Source: Prorocentrum cordatum (taxonomy: Eukaryota > Sar > Dinophyceae > Prorocentrales > Prorocentraceae). From it: a stretch of DNA of 64,000 nt. The notes beneath the pieces are model-generated. The model did not search any database, was not told the origin of the DNA, and saw only the letters and a program-made list of their open reading frames with translations. The first letter of the stretch is position 1; each line of letters begins with the position of its first letter. Shown here one piece after another: positions 31,014 to 42,649 of this stretch. The stretch is taken from positions 411,570-475,569 of the forward strand of contig CAUYUJ010008624.1 in assembly GCA_963575745.1 (NCBI GenBank). The letters are read 5' to 3'. Position numbers and translations under genes: made by a program.

Positions 31014-31235
31014 GGTTTCTTCAATTGTCCTATCGATCATTCGACCTATAAATCGGATTCTGCATTCAGAATACAAATCTTTCTATTCGTATCTCGACTT
31101 ATCTGTCTATTCTTTGATCAATCGATGCACCTGCCTATCTAGCAGTCCATCTATCGATCAATCCATCTATATCTCTATTAACCCGTATGTTTAGTTCTGC
31201 TCATATATATATATATATATATGTTTATCTATGAT
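31014..31235. repeat. AT-rich ATCTATCGATCAATC-type repeat and (TA)n
   Basis: Degenerate TATC/ATCG words end in a TATATATA run (31204-31222). It is flanked on the left by a run of about 18 G (30959-30978). Confidence 0.65.
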
Positions 31236-31239
31236 GGTG

Positions 31240-32400
31240 AGTGGGCGTGGTGGCGGTAGCGATGGCGGCGGCGGCTGCGACGGCGATGATTGCGGCGCCG
31301 CGCCGATCCCCCGGGGCCGCCGCCGCGCCGCGTCGACCCGACTCAGAGCTGACACTTCGCGAAGCATCGGCCTGCGCAAGCCTGGCAGAGCCTGGGCCTG
31401 CACATCCGTTTTTGTTTTTCGCCCCCGCCGCTGCGCCCGCTTGGATTGAATTGCGCATTTTTTGCAAAAGCATACCTTGCGCGGCCCTCCTGCGCGCCGG
31501 GCGCCAAGCGCGCCGCGCCAGTGGCATGTCCAAACGCCTGCTCAGTGTTCCCCTGGGCGACGGCCAGGCCGAGTCACGTCTGGCCGCTGGGCCGGCCCCG
31601 GTGCTGCCGCTGGGCTGCGCGCGCCATTCGCAACCGCTGGGCCTCCGTGCCCGGCGGCTTGCCCGGCGGGGCCTGGGCTGCCTCGCCGCCGGGCAGCAGG
31701 AGCCAATGTTTGCGCGAGTGCTCGGTTACCTTTGCGCCGCAAGCGAGCGCGCGCACGCGCGCGCGCCGTCGCTGCGACCCCTGCCAAAGGCACATGTGCC
31801 ACGTGGCTCCCGGGCATTGAACGAGACGCACTTGTTCTTCGCAGCGCAAGCGATAATTTGATGGGCAGCGACGTCGCGCCGCCGCAGACGACCGCGCGCG
31901 ATGCCCCGATTGCGATCAGCGCCGTCTGGCCCGCATTCGGGTCTTCATGCGCACCTGCTTCGGAGGAGCGTGCGACTGCCGCGCTGCAGAACGGTCGCTT
32001 CGGTAAATTGGTGCCGGACGAAGCTTGGGCGGGCGCGAGTGTCTGCCGAGACGCACGGACCCGTTGCCCGATTAATAGCCATCCCCAAGTGGAGGCGCGG
32101 CCGGATGCCAGAGGCTGCCTTCGCCGCGGGCGCTCCAGTGGGCTTGTATATTGGCCGCGCCATGCCTCGTGGCGCGCGCCCGATGCGCGCGGGCGCATGG
32201 CGATCTGCGTGCGCCAGTTCGGACACCTCCGCGTCAACGACCCCTGACAATGCAAATCGCAGCGCAATTTTCAGGTGCACTTGGTTGCAGAGCCTGCCGC
32301 TGGCAGCGCAGATCGCTGGGCCGGAGCTGCAAAGGCGCTGGCCATCGGCGGCGGCGTGCCCCGACGGGACTCACTAAAAGATCCAGGCTGGTAGCGCGGC
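31240..32400. other. GC-rich DNA, unassigned
   Basis: Open frames of 200-260 codons on both strands without recognisable motifs. No RNA gene or repeat identified. Confidence 0.35.
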
Positions 32401-32730
32401 GGTGGTGCCAGTGGTGGCAATTGTAGCAGTAGCGGTATTAATGGTGGTCGCGACGGTGAGGCGGCAGCGACGCTGACAGCGACAGCGTTGACAGTGGCAA
32501 CACTACTGCTGGACGGCTCGTGGTCATTGCGGTGGGGGCGGTGGTGGGCGCGGTGGTGGAGGCGGTGCTGACGGTGGCGATGGTGGCAGGGGTGGTGCTG
32601 GCAGTGGCAGTGGTGGATCGGGTCTCTCGCGGTTGCTGCTGGAGGTGGCGGTGGCGGTCGCTGTTGATGGTGGTGGCGCTGGCGGTAGCGGTGGCGGTGG
32701 CCAGAGTGCCTCGCCCGCAGCAGTGGCATG
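32400..32730. repeat. GGTGGC/GCAGTGGT low-complexity region
   Basis: GTGGTGGCAGTGGC-type words throughout give V/A/G-rich and H/P/T-rich frames. Treated as a decayed trinucleotide array. Confidence 0.65.
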
Positions 32731-33779
32731 GGCGAAGCGATGTGGCATGTTTCTTTTCCTCCCTACATGCTGGTGCACCATGGTTTGCTGCCAGCGCCGC
32801 TCGGTTGCGGGCCCCCTCCTTCGCCGATCGCCGTAGGCGTCTACAGCGAGCTGGCGTTCGCAAGCCCTGCGCCACCGAGCCCATAACCACCGCCACCCCC
32901 ATCGCCCAAATCATCGCCATATTGCACCTCGTAAAACACTATCATAATCACCTCCGCCCCCATCACCACCAGCAGTCCCAACATCATCAGCATCCCCGTC
33001 GTCGTCGTCCTCGCTGTCGTCATCGTCAGGGCCTGGCGCAACCCTAGTGCTGTGGCTCGTCCTCTTGCGTGCCGCGAGAAGGCGCTGAGTGACGCCGTAT
33101 CTGGTCACTGTCGGTGTTGTCGTAGCGCTAGTTGCGTCCGCCTTGGAGCTCCTGCCAGTCCGGGCCGCTTCCCAGCGCTGCCGAGGGCCGTCCGCTCTCG
33201 GGGGCGCCCCGGTCCCGCGCGCGCGGCGGCGCGTGCGCGACCGCGCGCAAGGGTTCCGCCCGCATGAGGAAGCGCTGGCCATCTCCCCCTGCTGCGAGAC
33301 AGCGCAGAAGCAGAACCCGCGAAGGCGCGCTGTCAAAGACTGGCCCGCCGCCGCTCCGCTCGCCCTGCGCACTCGCGGCACGCGCGCTTCTGGCGGCCCT
33401 CCTTTCCCGGGAGCTGCGCGACGCGGAGGCCGCGGCCGCGCGCGCGCCCCCCGAAACAGCGGCCGCGCGCGCGCAGTGGCCGGGCGACGACGCCGTTGAA
33501 CAAAAAGCCAACGCTCTGTCTTGCGAACGACGTCGCCCACGACTGGCGGGCCGAACGCAGTGCTCGCGAGCTCGGCGCCCCGCGTCAAGAGACGCGGCCT
33601 CGCGCGAATCGACGGCGCCCCGTTCCCTGGCAGAGCCCGGGGGCAGGAGCGCGCTGGCCAGGGCGGGCGCGTGCCCCGCAGAACGTGGGCACAGACGCAG
33701 CGACCGTCTCCAGAGAGGAAAGCTTGCGCGCACCCCGCCTCGACGCCACTCGCGGCCGCGCGCTCCCTCATGGGTTAGT

Positions 33780-34620
33780 GATTGTGAAATCCGAGGTGCG
33801 CCCGCATATGCGTCGCCTGGGGCCCACCCCCCGCCGCGCCGCCGGCGCCGCTGCTGGGGCCTGGCGACCTGGAGGTCTTGGGCCGCTTCAGGGCCGCGAT
33901 TCCGAGTGCGCGGTAGAAGTGGTGCGCGTGCTTTTCCAAGAGCCCGCATGTGCCCCCCCCAGAGTGACCGCCGCCCCGGCGCGGTGCCACTCGAAGGCCA
34001 CGGCCCCCCGGCGCGGGGCGCGCGCGGGTGACCTGAGCGCGCCAGTTTGGCCGGAGGTCTTCGGAGCGGATGCCGGGCGCCACGCCCAGGAGCTGGTCGC
34101 CCAAGTAGAGTGCGATCTCGCGAACGTTGCAGCGATGGCCGAATTCGGGGCCCACTCCCCCCGCGGGCGCGCCACCGTCGCAGCAGAGTCAATGCCCGCT
34201 TCTTTGAGGGAGCGCGACGCTGGCAGAGCCTGGCGCCACGGCGCGCATTTCCCAGTCCGAGCGCCTGCGATCCAGCTCGACGAGCTCGCCCGAGTGCTTC
34301 TTCACCAGGCCCGCAAGCAACTTCGCGCGACCTCCCGCGGAGTCGAGGTGCTGCCCGCCGCACTTACGCGCACGCGGGTTTCAGGAAGGTCTTCAAGCAA
34401 CTTCGAGTACGGTCCCCGGAGGTTCACAGACGGGTCTCCGCCCTGCGCGAGGTTCGTGGCCCACAAACTTCGCCTGTTGGCAGCGACCCGGAAATGTTGA
34501 TCGCCATCGCTGGCAGAGCTTGGCGACCACTTCAAGTCGAGCAGGTTTTTGCCGTCCCCGAACTCGCAGAGTTCCAAACGCGCTCTGGCCAGCATGCCTC
34601 GCGAGTGCTCCCCGCTCTCC
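33780..34620 (-). pseudogene. Possible minus-strand coding remnant, family unknown
   Basis: On the minus strand, consecutive pieces have balanced composition: DGKNLLDLKWSPSSASDGDQ then RSLWATNLAQGGDPSVNLRG (about 34390-34560), LVKKHSGELVELDRRRSDWE (about 34245-34310), and FGHRCNVREIALYLGDQLLG then GIRSEDLRPNW (about 34045-34145). They lie in two or more frames, implying frameshifts or missed introns. I do not recognise the protein. The opposite strand is also open, as often in GC-rich DNA, so this is tentative. Confidence 0.25.
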
Positions 34621-34649
34621 TTCGCCCACCTCTTGCTGCTCCTTCCGGG

Positions 34650-34740
34650 GAGGAGGGAGGGGGGAGGAGGGAAGAGGGAGGAAGGGTAGGGGAAGGGAAG
34701 GACGACGGAGGGGAGGAGAGAGAGGGGAGGGAAGGAAAGT
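34650..34740. repeat. GGGAGGA purine tract
   Basis: Short (GGGAGGA)n run. Confidence 0.8.
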
Positions 34741-35162
34741 CCTGCTTCGCTGTGGGCCGGGGCCTCTGCCACTCCGAGAGCCCCTCTCGGCAGTCGCAGG
34801 TCGCCGCCACTGGCCACGGGAAAACGGGCCAGGCAGTTCGGCGCGCCCAGCGCCATGGGCCGCCTGGCCTGCGCGGAACGGAGCCTGGAGGGTGGGAGAC
34901 TTGGGAGGGCGGGGGGCGCACCCAGACTCCCACCCCTCCTCCACTGGGTGGGAGCGGGCTCCAGTCCCGATGTCAAGCTCCGCCGCAGTGGCGCGCGGGA
35001 GGGGGCGGATTCTGGTTGGGCGGTGCCTGGTGACTCGTTCGACTTGGCTAATCTGACTCAACCTGGCGGCGGGGGGGGGGGGTCTCCTTTCCTCCCTCGA
35101 TTTTTCTCTATGGCATCGTGTTGCGCATTCCTCGGGATCCACCCCGCACGCATGGGCAAGTA

Positions 35163-35638
35163 AGGAGGAGAGGGAGGAGGAAGGGGAAGAGGAGGGGGCG
35201 CGGAGGAGCAAGAGGAGGAGTAGGAGCAGGAGCAGGAGGAGCAGGAGAAGCAGGAGGAGCAGGAGAAGCAGGAGGAAGAAGAGGAGGAGGAGGAGGAGGA
35301 GAAAGAGGAGGAAGAGGAAGAAGAGGAGGAGGAGGAGGCGGAGGAGGAGGAGGAGAGGAGGAGGAGGAGGAGGCGGAGGAGGAGGAGGCGGAGGAGGAAG
35401 ATGAGGAGGAGGAGGAGGAGGAGGTGGAGGCGGAAGACGAGGACGAGGAGGGGGTGGAGGCGGAGGAGGAGGAGGCGGAGGAGGAGGAGGAGGTGGAGGA
35501 GGGGAGAGGAGAGGAGGAGGATGAAAAGGAGGTGAGGAGGAGGAGGAGGAGGAGGAGGAGGAGGAGGCGGAGGCGGAGGCGGAAGCGGAGGAGGAGGAGG
35601 AGGAGGAGGAGGAGGAGGAGGAGGAGCAGGAGCAGGAT
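35163..35638. repeat. (GGA)n / (GGAGCA)n array
   Basis: Nearly 480 bases of GGA with GCA, GCG and GAA variants. The E/G- and S/L-rich frames are artefacts. Confidence 0.92.
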
Positions 35639-35689
35639 TGTCACGGCTGTCGTTTAAGGCACGGGTAATTTATTACCGCTTCGTGCCCT

Positions 35690-37745
35690 AACAATGGTGG
35701 CATGCTACACCACCGCATGAGGGGTCAACGCATGAAGGGCCAATGCCCCAGCATGAGGGGGTCAGGGCATGCGGGGCCAATGCCCCAGCATGAGAGGGGG
35801 TCAGGGCATGAGGGGCCGAAGCCCCAGCATGAGGGGTCAACGCATGAAGGGCCAATGCCCCAGCATGAGGGGTCAAAGCATGGGGGGTCGAAGCCCCCTG
35901 CATGAGGGGTCAACGCATGAAGGGGCAATGCCCCAGCATCAGGGGTTCAACGCATGAAGGGCCAGCCAAGGCCCCAGCATGGGGGGTCAGGGCATGAGAG
36001 GCCCAAGCCCCGGCATGAGAGGTCAACGCATGCAGGGCCAATGCCCCAGCATGACGGGGTCAACGCATGAGGGGCCAGCCAAGGCCCCAGCATGAGGCGG
36101 TCAGGGCATGAGGCGAAGTGGCAGGGCATGAGGGGCCGAAGCCCTGGCATGAGGGGTCAACGCATGAAGGGCCAGGGCCAATGCCCCAGCATGAGGGGGT
36201 CAACGCATGAGGGGCCAGCCAAGGCCCCAGCATGGGGGGTCAGGGCATGAGGGGTCAACGCATGAAAGGCCGAAGCCCTGGCATGAGGGGTCAACGCATG
36301 AAGGGCCAATGCCCCAGCATGAGGGGGTCAACGCATGAGGGGCCAGCCAAGGCCCCAGCATGGGGGGTCAGGGCATGAGGGGTCAACGCATGAAAGGCCG
36401 AAGCCCTGGCATGAGGGGTCAACGCATGAAGGGCCAATGCCCCAGCATGAGGGGGTCAACGCATGAGGGGCCAGCCAAGGCCCCAGCATGGGGGGTCAGG
36501 GCATGAGGGGTCAACGCATGAAAGGCCGAAGCCCTGGCATGAGGGGTCAACGCATGAAGGGCCAATGCCCCAGCATGAGAGGGTCAACGCATGAGGGGCC
36601 AGCCAAGGCCTCAGCAAGAGGGGGTCAGGGCATGAGAGGCCGAAGCCCTGGCATGAGGGCTCAACGCATGAAGGGCCGATGCACCAGCATGAGGGGGTCA
36701 TGGAATGCCGAAGCCCTGGAATGAGGGGTCAACGCATGAACGCATGAAGGGCCAATGCCCCAGCATGAAGGGGTCAACGCATGAGGGGCCAGCCAAGGCC
36801 CCAGCATGGGGGGTCAGGGCATGAGGGGTCAACGCATGAAAGGCCGAAGCCCTGGCATGAGGGGTCAACGCATGAAGGGCCAATGACCCAGCATGAGGGG
36901 GTCAACGCATGAGGGGCCAGCCAAGGCCCCTAGCATGGGGGGTCAGGGCATGAGGGGTCAACGCATGAAAGGCCGAAGCCCTGGCAGGAGGGGTCAACGC
37001 ATGAAGGGCCAATGCCACAGCATGAGAGGGTCAACGCATGAGAGGCCAGCCAAGGCCCCAGCATGGGCGGTCAGGGCATGAGGGGTCAACGCATGAAAGG
37101 CCGAAGCCCTGGCATGAGGGGTCAACGCATGAAGGGCCGATGCACCAGCATGAGGGAGTCATCGCATGAGGGGCCAGCCAAGGCCCCAGCATGGGGGGTC
37201 AGGGCGTGAGGGGTCAACGCATGAAATGCCGAAGCCCTGGCATGAGGGGTCAACGCATGAAGGGCCAATGACCCAGCATGAGGGGGTCAACGCTTGAGGG
37301 GACAGCCAAGGCCCCAGCATGGGGGGTCAGGGCATGAGGGGTCAACGCATGAAAGGCCGAAGCCCTGGCACGATGGGTCAACGCATGAAGGGCCAATGCC
37401 CCAGCATGAGGGGGTCAACGCATGAGGGGCCAGCCAAGGCCCCAGCACGGGTGGTCAGGGCATGAGGGGTCAACGCATGAAAGGCCGAAGCCCTGGCATG
37501 AGGGGTCAACGCATGAAGGGCCACTGTCCCAGCATAACGGGGTCAACGCATGAGGGGCCAGCCAAGGCCCCAGCATGGGGGTTCAGGGCATGAGGGGTCC
37601 ACGCATGAAAGGCCGAAACCCTGGCATGAGGGGTCAACGCATGAAGGGCCAATGACCCAGCATAAGGGGGTCAACGCAGAAGGGGCCAGCCAGGGCCCCC
37701 AGCATCGGGGGTCAGGGCATGAGGGGTCAACGCATGACCGGATTG
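35690..37745. repeat. Minisatellite with 128-bp higher-order unit
   Basis: GGGCCAGCCAAGGCC recurs at 36212, 36340, 36468, 36596, 36786, 36914, about 37043, 37171, 37299, 37427, 37555 and 37683. Almost every step is 128 bp; one step of 190 marks a disturbed region near 36610-36780. Each unit is built from about four variants of a shorter module (GGGGTCAACGCATGA, AGGGCCAATGCCCC, AGGCCGAAGCCCTGG, GGGTCAGGGCATGA). The left 400 bp has the modules but not the fixed order. No coding function. Confidence 0.92.
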
Positions 37746-37869
37746 CCTGTGTCACCCCGGTGGCGTAATTCCAGAGGGCTCGGGTGAGATGCTCTTCGGA
37801 GATCGACGGTCTCCTTACAGGCGCCCCGTGCGTCCTCACCCGACTACCCAACAGAAGCCCTGCGCACAA

Positions 37870-37980
37870 TTGGCACGGGGGGAGGAGGAGCAGGAGGAGG
37901 AGCAGGAGGAGGAGGAGGAGGCGGATCTGGAAGAAGAAGAGGTGGAGGAGGAAGAGGAGGAGGAGGAGGAGGAGGAATAG
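37870..37980. repeat. (GGA)n microsatellite
   Basis: GGAGCA/GGA/AGA array at the boundary between the minisatellite region and the AT-rich island. Confidence 0.88.
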
Positions 37981-37984
37981 ATGG

Positions 37985-39310
37985 AGGATTATTATGTTTT
38001 TTGTTTTATATATATATATGTTCATATACAACGTCAAAACAATGATAGTATCAAAAAGGAAAAACATAATGTACATACCACTTACCATCATATTACAATG
38101 TACATATTGATAATAGGAGTACGAAGAATAATGACATTATACATAGTAATGCGAACAATAAGACGACTACGAATGATAATAAGAGAAACATAATGTGTAT
38201 AAACATACAACTACACATGATAAACACAATAATCTCATACTAACAAGAAAACGAGTAGCAATAAAAGACTAATGATACCAAGAAGAAACATGTCAATAAT
38301 ATGGCAAATAAGAAGCAGGAGAACGCGACCCATATTATTAGTACTAGTATTCGTAATCATACCAATATAATGCGAATAGGAAGACTAACAATAATAGTAA
38401 TACAAATATCGAGAACATTAGAAGACGACGAATAATATAAGAATCATCGTAACATTATTAGTAATGCTATCAAGACGAATAATACGATTGAGAATAGGAA
38501 TAAGAATAAAGATACTAAGCAGAATGATAGTGATAATTATACTACTGGGAAGAAGAAACAGACGAGTAGTAATAATAAGAATATTGCTGCGACGCATAAT
38601 AACAATGATAATAACAAGACGAATACGACTACTCATAATACTAATAGGGAAATTCATAAAGACGAGTAATAATACAAGAATAGTAATAATACCAATGCTA
38701 CGAAACAGGATAATAATAATGATGAGAAGAATCAGCAAATTAACCGAAATGAGAAGAATAGCACTGATAATCATATGAATAGTAATAATAAACAGAGTAA
38801 GGGAACAACGCATGATTATATTAACGCTAGTAAACATAACAATTCTAATACCGCCAATCACGGTACTAATCGTAGAGTAGTAATAATATGAAGAAGAAGG
38901 ATACGAATAACAGTGATAAGAAGAATAATGATAATAGTAATGCCATCAAGAAGAATTGTATTAAGACGAATAAGAAGACATTAGTAAGGAGAAGGCGAAC
39001 AATAATAATAGTAATAATAAGAGGAACATGCATACTAACAATACCATACTAGTATGACTAATAGTGATACGAATATGAAAATTGATACTACTATTAATGA
39101 TGTGAAGAAGAATACTAGTAGTATTAAGAATAGTACCACAACCATAAATATTACTAATACGATTAGTAATAGTTCAGAAGAACACCAATCATGAAAACAT
39201 TACGAACAATAAGAATAATAGTAGTGATAAGCATAATGCGAATACGAAGAATATTAATTATCAGGAAGAACAATAAAAACAACATAATAAGAAACGAAAG
39301 AAGAAGAGGA
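37985..39310. repeat. AT-rich island of decayed AAT/AAG/AAC trinucleotides
   Basis: About 1.3 kb dominated by AATAAT, GAATAA, AAGAAG and ATAGTA words, in sharp contrast to the GC-rich surroundings. The very hydrophobic (I/L/M-rich) and R/I-rich frames on the two strands arise from this composition. No gene recognised. Confidence 0.8.
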
Positions 39311-39355
39311 GGATAAGGAGGAGGAAGAGGAGGAGGAGGAGGAGGGGGAGGAGGG
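39310..39355. repeat. (GGA)n microsatellite
   Basis: Short GGA run closing the AT-rich island. Confidence 0.85.
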
Positions 39356-39674
39356 CGTTGGCAGCTGCATGCGCGCAGGGCGGTACTTGTCGGCTGCCTG
39401 CGCGAAGGGCGTGCGATCCAGACGTCGGCTGGTGCGCCCGCCTCTCGGAGAGGCGCGCCGGCGGGCGAGAGGCCTCTTCGGACCGGCCCTCGTCTGCATG
39501 TTCGGCCGCGCGCAGAAGGGGGGTTAGCTCAGCCGTCGGTCCCCAGCTCCTCTCCGTAATCCAAGGCGTTCCGCCGAGTGGCCTGCGGAGGTGTGGCGGT
39601 TGCGCGCTTCGGCCTCCGCGCCGCCCTGCCCGCCCACGGTGGCCCCCTCCTCTACTCGGAGGAGGGGATGGTAC

Positions 39675-39815
39675 GCATACCGCTACGCTTCCCTCGTTCT
39701 CCCTTTTTTGGGGCTCCTGGGAGGCCTTCGTCGCCACCGTTGGGTTTGCCTCGAAATTATGGTCAGAACGCACCCAGGGCGATGTCCAGGGAGTAGTGAC
39801 ATCGGTACCTGTTGG
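39675..39815 (+). CDS. Conserved coding-like segment V, copy 2
   Basis: The frame of 39358-39999 includes SLFWGSWEAFVATVGFASKL and WSERTQGDVQGVVTSV, matching copy 1 at 21730-21870 in the same register. Conservation ends near VPVGSSEGG. Upstream sequence in this frame is unlike that of copy 1 except for a short stretch. Function unknown. Confidence 0.4.
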
Positions 39816-39904
39816 TTCCTCAGAGGGGGGAGATGTGTTTAGAAACACCCCTGCTTCTCAGAAGGCGTTGGCCTTATCTATGAAAGAGCGTGTTCTACCG
39901 CTGC

Positions 39905-41140
39905 TGGCGGAAAACCGGGGGGGGGTCACTACCAGTTCGACCCCCCCCCCTCCGGAAAACCGGAGGGGTCACTACCGGTTCGCCCCCAGTCCATCATGAA
40001 AAGGGGGGGGTCATTACCGGTTCGAACCCCCCCCCTTCCCCTCCTCGAAAGTCGGGGAGGGTCACTACTGGTTCGAACCCCCCCCCCTCGAATACCGGGA
40101 GGGGGGGGTGCGCACAGTGGTGGGGACGGTGGTGGTGGGGACAGTGGTGAGGGGACAGCGGGACAGTGGTGGGAACAGTGGGACAGTGGTGGGGACGGTA
40201 GTGGTGGGGACAGTGGTGAAGGCGGTGGTGAGGACAGTGGTGGGACAGTAGCACAGTGGGGAAAGTGGTGGGGACAGTGGGGACATTGGGACAGTGATGG
40301 GGACAGTGGGGACGCTGGGACAGCACAATGGGACAGCGGCGGAACAGTGGGACAGTGGTGGGCACAGCGGGGACAGTCGGGCAGTGGTTGGGGCCGTGGA
40401 GAAAGTGGGGAGAGTGGAACCGTGGTGGGAACAGTGGTGAGGACAGTGGGGACAGTGCGACAGTGGTGGGGGCACTGGTAGGGACAGTAGTGACGGTGGT
40501 GGAACCAGCGGGGACAGTGGTGGTGAGGACAGTGGTGCTGGGAACAGCAGTGGGGGATGTGGTGCGGACGGTGGTAGGGGCCGGGATTCGTTTGCTGGCG
40601 GTGAGGGGGGAGGGGAGGGGTTCGAACCGGTAGTGACCCCCCCCCGGTTTTCGAGGGGGCGGGGGGGGGGTTCGAACCGGTAGTGACCCCCCCCGGCTTT
40701 CGAGGGGGTGGGGGGGGGAGGGCTTCGAACCGGTAGTGACCCCCCCCGGTTTTCGAGAGGAGAGGGGTTCGAATCGGTAGTGACCCCCCCGGTTTTCACG
40801 GGGGGGGGTTCGAACCGGTAGTGACCCCCCTCGGTTTTCTGGAGGGGGGGTCGAACCGGTAGTGACCTCTGGTTTTCTAGGGGGTGGGATTGGGGGGGGT
40901 TCGAACCGGTAGTGACCCCCCCCGGTTTTCCGGGGGCGGGGGGGGGGGGTGAACCGGTAGTGACGCTCCCCGGTTTTCTGGAGGGTGGGGGGGTGGTCGA
41001 ACAGGTAGTGAGCTTCCTCTGGTTTTCTGTGGTGGGGGGGGGGGAGGGGTCCGAACCGGTAGTGGCCCCCCCCGGTTTTCCGAGGGGCGGGGGGGTTCGA
41101 ACCAGTAGTGACCCCCCCTGGTTTTCTGGAGGGGAGGGGG
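39905..41140. repeat. Large inverted repeat built of GGTTCGAACCGGTAGTGACC units
   Basis: The left arm (39905-40105, four units with GTCACTACCGGTTCGAACCC) is the inverse of the right arm (40615-41140, eleven units). TAGTGACC occurs in the right arm at 40631, 40681, 40734, 40778, 40819, 40860, 40910, 40958, 41006, 41060 and 41106, spaced 41-54 bp. The spacer (about 40110-40600) is a separate GTGGGGACAGTGG minisatellite. Homopolymer C/G runs within units vary in length. Confidence 0.85.
40110..40600. repeat. GTGGGGACAGTGG minisatellite (spacer)
   Basis: GGGACAGTGG(T/G) words every 10-25 bases, with a composition unlike the flanking inverted arms. Confidence 0.85.
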
Positions 41141-41479
41141 GGGGAGGGGGGGTTTACTGGAGGTGGGGGGTTTTGCCTGTGGAAGGGGGGGGAATGGGGT
41201 TTCAGCAGGGGGGCCTTTTCGGAGGGTGGGGGGGGGGCCCCAGGTTCCGGAGGAAGACGCGGGGGGGAATTTTCCATAGTAAAGCGGCGGTGGATTACGC
41301 TCTCTCTTATCTATAGATGTAGATGTAAGGCCGGCGCCTTCCAAGAAACCTTCCCCCCTCCCCCGAGCGTGCGCGCCGCCAATCGTTTACCTTTCCCCCG
41401 CGGAGGAGCCCGACGAGCCCGAAGAGGTTGAGGAGGATCCGCCCAAGGTGGTCCACACTGCCGGCGGAGTCAGGAAGCA

Positions 41480-41585
41480 AGCAACGACAAAAACAGAAAA
41501 GCTCGGAGGTCCGCCCAGATTTCTCGGATGGGCGCTGGAGCCCCACGGCGCCGCCCTTGGCGCGCTCGGTCCGCGCGCCAGGATT
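41480..41585 (+). mobile_element. Introner-like element E (left half only)
   Basis: GAAGCAAGCAACGACAAAAA leads into the shared arm CTCGGAGGTCCGCCCAGATT and CTCGGATGGGCGCTGG. The right arm is missing. The sequence just upstream, after CTTTCCCCCGCGGAG, reads EPDEPEEVEEDPPKVVHTAG and ends GTCAG at the element's GA. This is exon-like, as at elements B and D, but is not otherwise supported. Confidence 0.5.
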
Positions 41586-41589
41586 TCCC

Positions 41590-42510
41590 TAAGGAAGTCG
41601 CGATGCTACACCGTTGTTGTTCGCATGCGTCTGATGTACAGCTCATGTGTGTGTGTGTGTTTGTTGCGCGCGTATGGTTGAGGCCTCCCAGAATTAGAAT
41701 GCTGTTGGCCCGATTGCATTTACCAGCATGTCGGCATGGAGTCCGACTCGAGAGGGGGCCCACCGCAACCGAGATGTGTGCTGTGTTCGAGTAGCCCAGA
41801 ACCGGTCACAGGAACTGCTGCGGGACAAGGGTTGGTGTTGAAGCCATGCCCAGCCTATCAAGAACAGTAGCGGTTGTCAATCAAGCGAAGTTTTACATTG
41901 GATATAAACTGCTAACCCACACCAAGTGCTACAAAACACATTTCGGTTGGCTGGTTCCCCACCTTCTCCACTGGCTCCCCATCACAGCTCAGGAGCGTAC
42001 CCAGAGGTCCCCAAGACGTCCCAGGAAAGCCCCAGCACAACACAGCAGAGCCACAGCCCAAGAGAGCACCAAGAGATTCCCAAGAACCCACCAAAGGCTT
42101 CCGAAACATTCTCCAGAAATTCCCGTAGAGGCCACACACACACACCCTGAACACCTAAGGTTTTAGTCGTTACTAACACTCACTTCGCCCATTTTTGCTG
42201 CCCTCCACTCTTTTCCCTCGCAGAATGTTAGTAGGGCGTGGATCATGCGGACGGACTGTCTCCGCAGCTGTGTACAGTAGCCAAAGCGCGCGCCGGCCGG
42301 CTGGGCGAGCGGGCCTAGTGCGCATAGACATCCACACCACACCTTTGCTTGGAGTCAGTCCGGTTAACGGAGTTAGCCAAACATGTACGCACCAGTTCGT
42401 TGTGGGAGGTTGGCTTCTCGTGAGCTACAAGAAGAAACAGGTGAACAAACTGAACAACCCAGTAATACTAAAACGCGTTTGCCTAACATGACGCTAGATA
42501 GGCAAAGCGC
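41590..42510. other. Unassigned unique sequence
   Basis: Mixed composition with short frames only. A (GT)n run of about 16 bases lies near 41646. No gene or large repeat recognised. Confidence 0.35.
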
Positions 42511-42649
42511 TGGTCATCCGCCGAAAGTTTTCCCATGAGGCCTAGAGGCGCTCCCTCCAGGAACTGATGGTGATATTTTTGGCACACGAGAACATCCACG
42601 TGGCCATGAAGAAGCGGCACAAGGCGTCTTCCAAGGCCCTGGCGATGTC

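Noticed and set aside
35690-37745. Regularly spaced repeats as a CRISPR array
   Set aside because: The spacer positions are also repeated, the unit is 128 bp, and the host is eukaryotic.
38418-38861. Hydrophobic 147-codon minus-strand frame resembling a membrane protein
   Set aside because: It lies wholly in the AAT/AAG/AAC-rich island, whose complement encodes I, L, M and V by composition alone.
39905-41140. GGTTCGAACC as tRNA T-arms
   Set aside because: No acceptor stem, D-arm or A box is present around any unit; only the B-box-like word matches.
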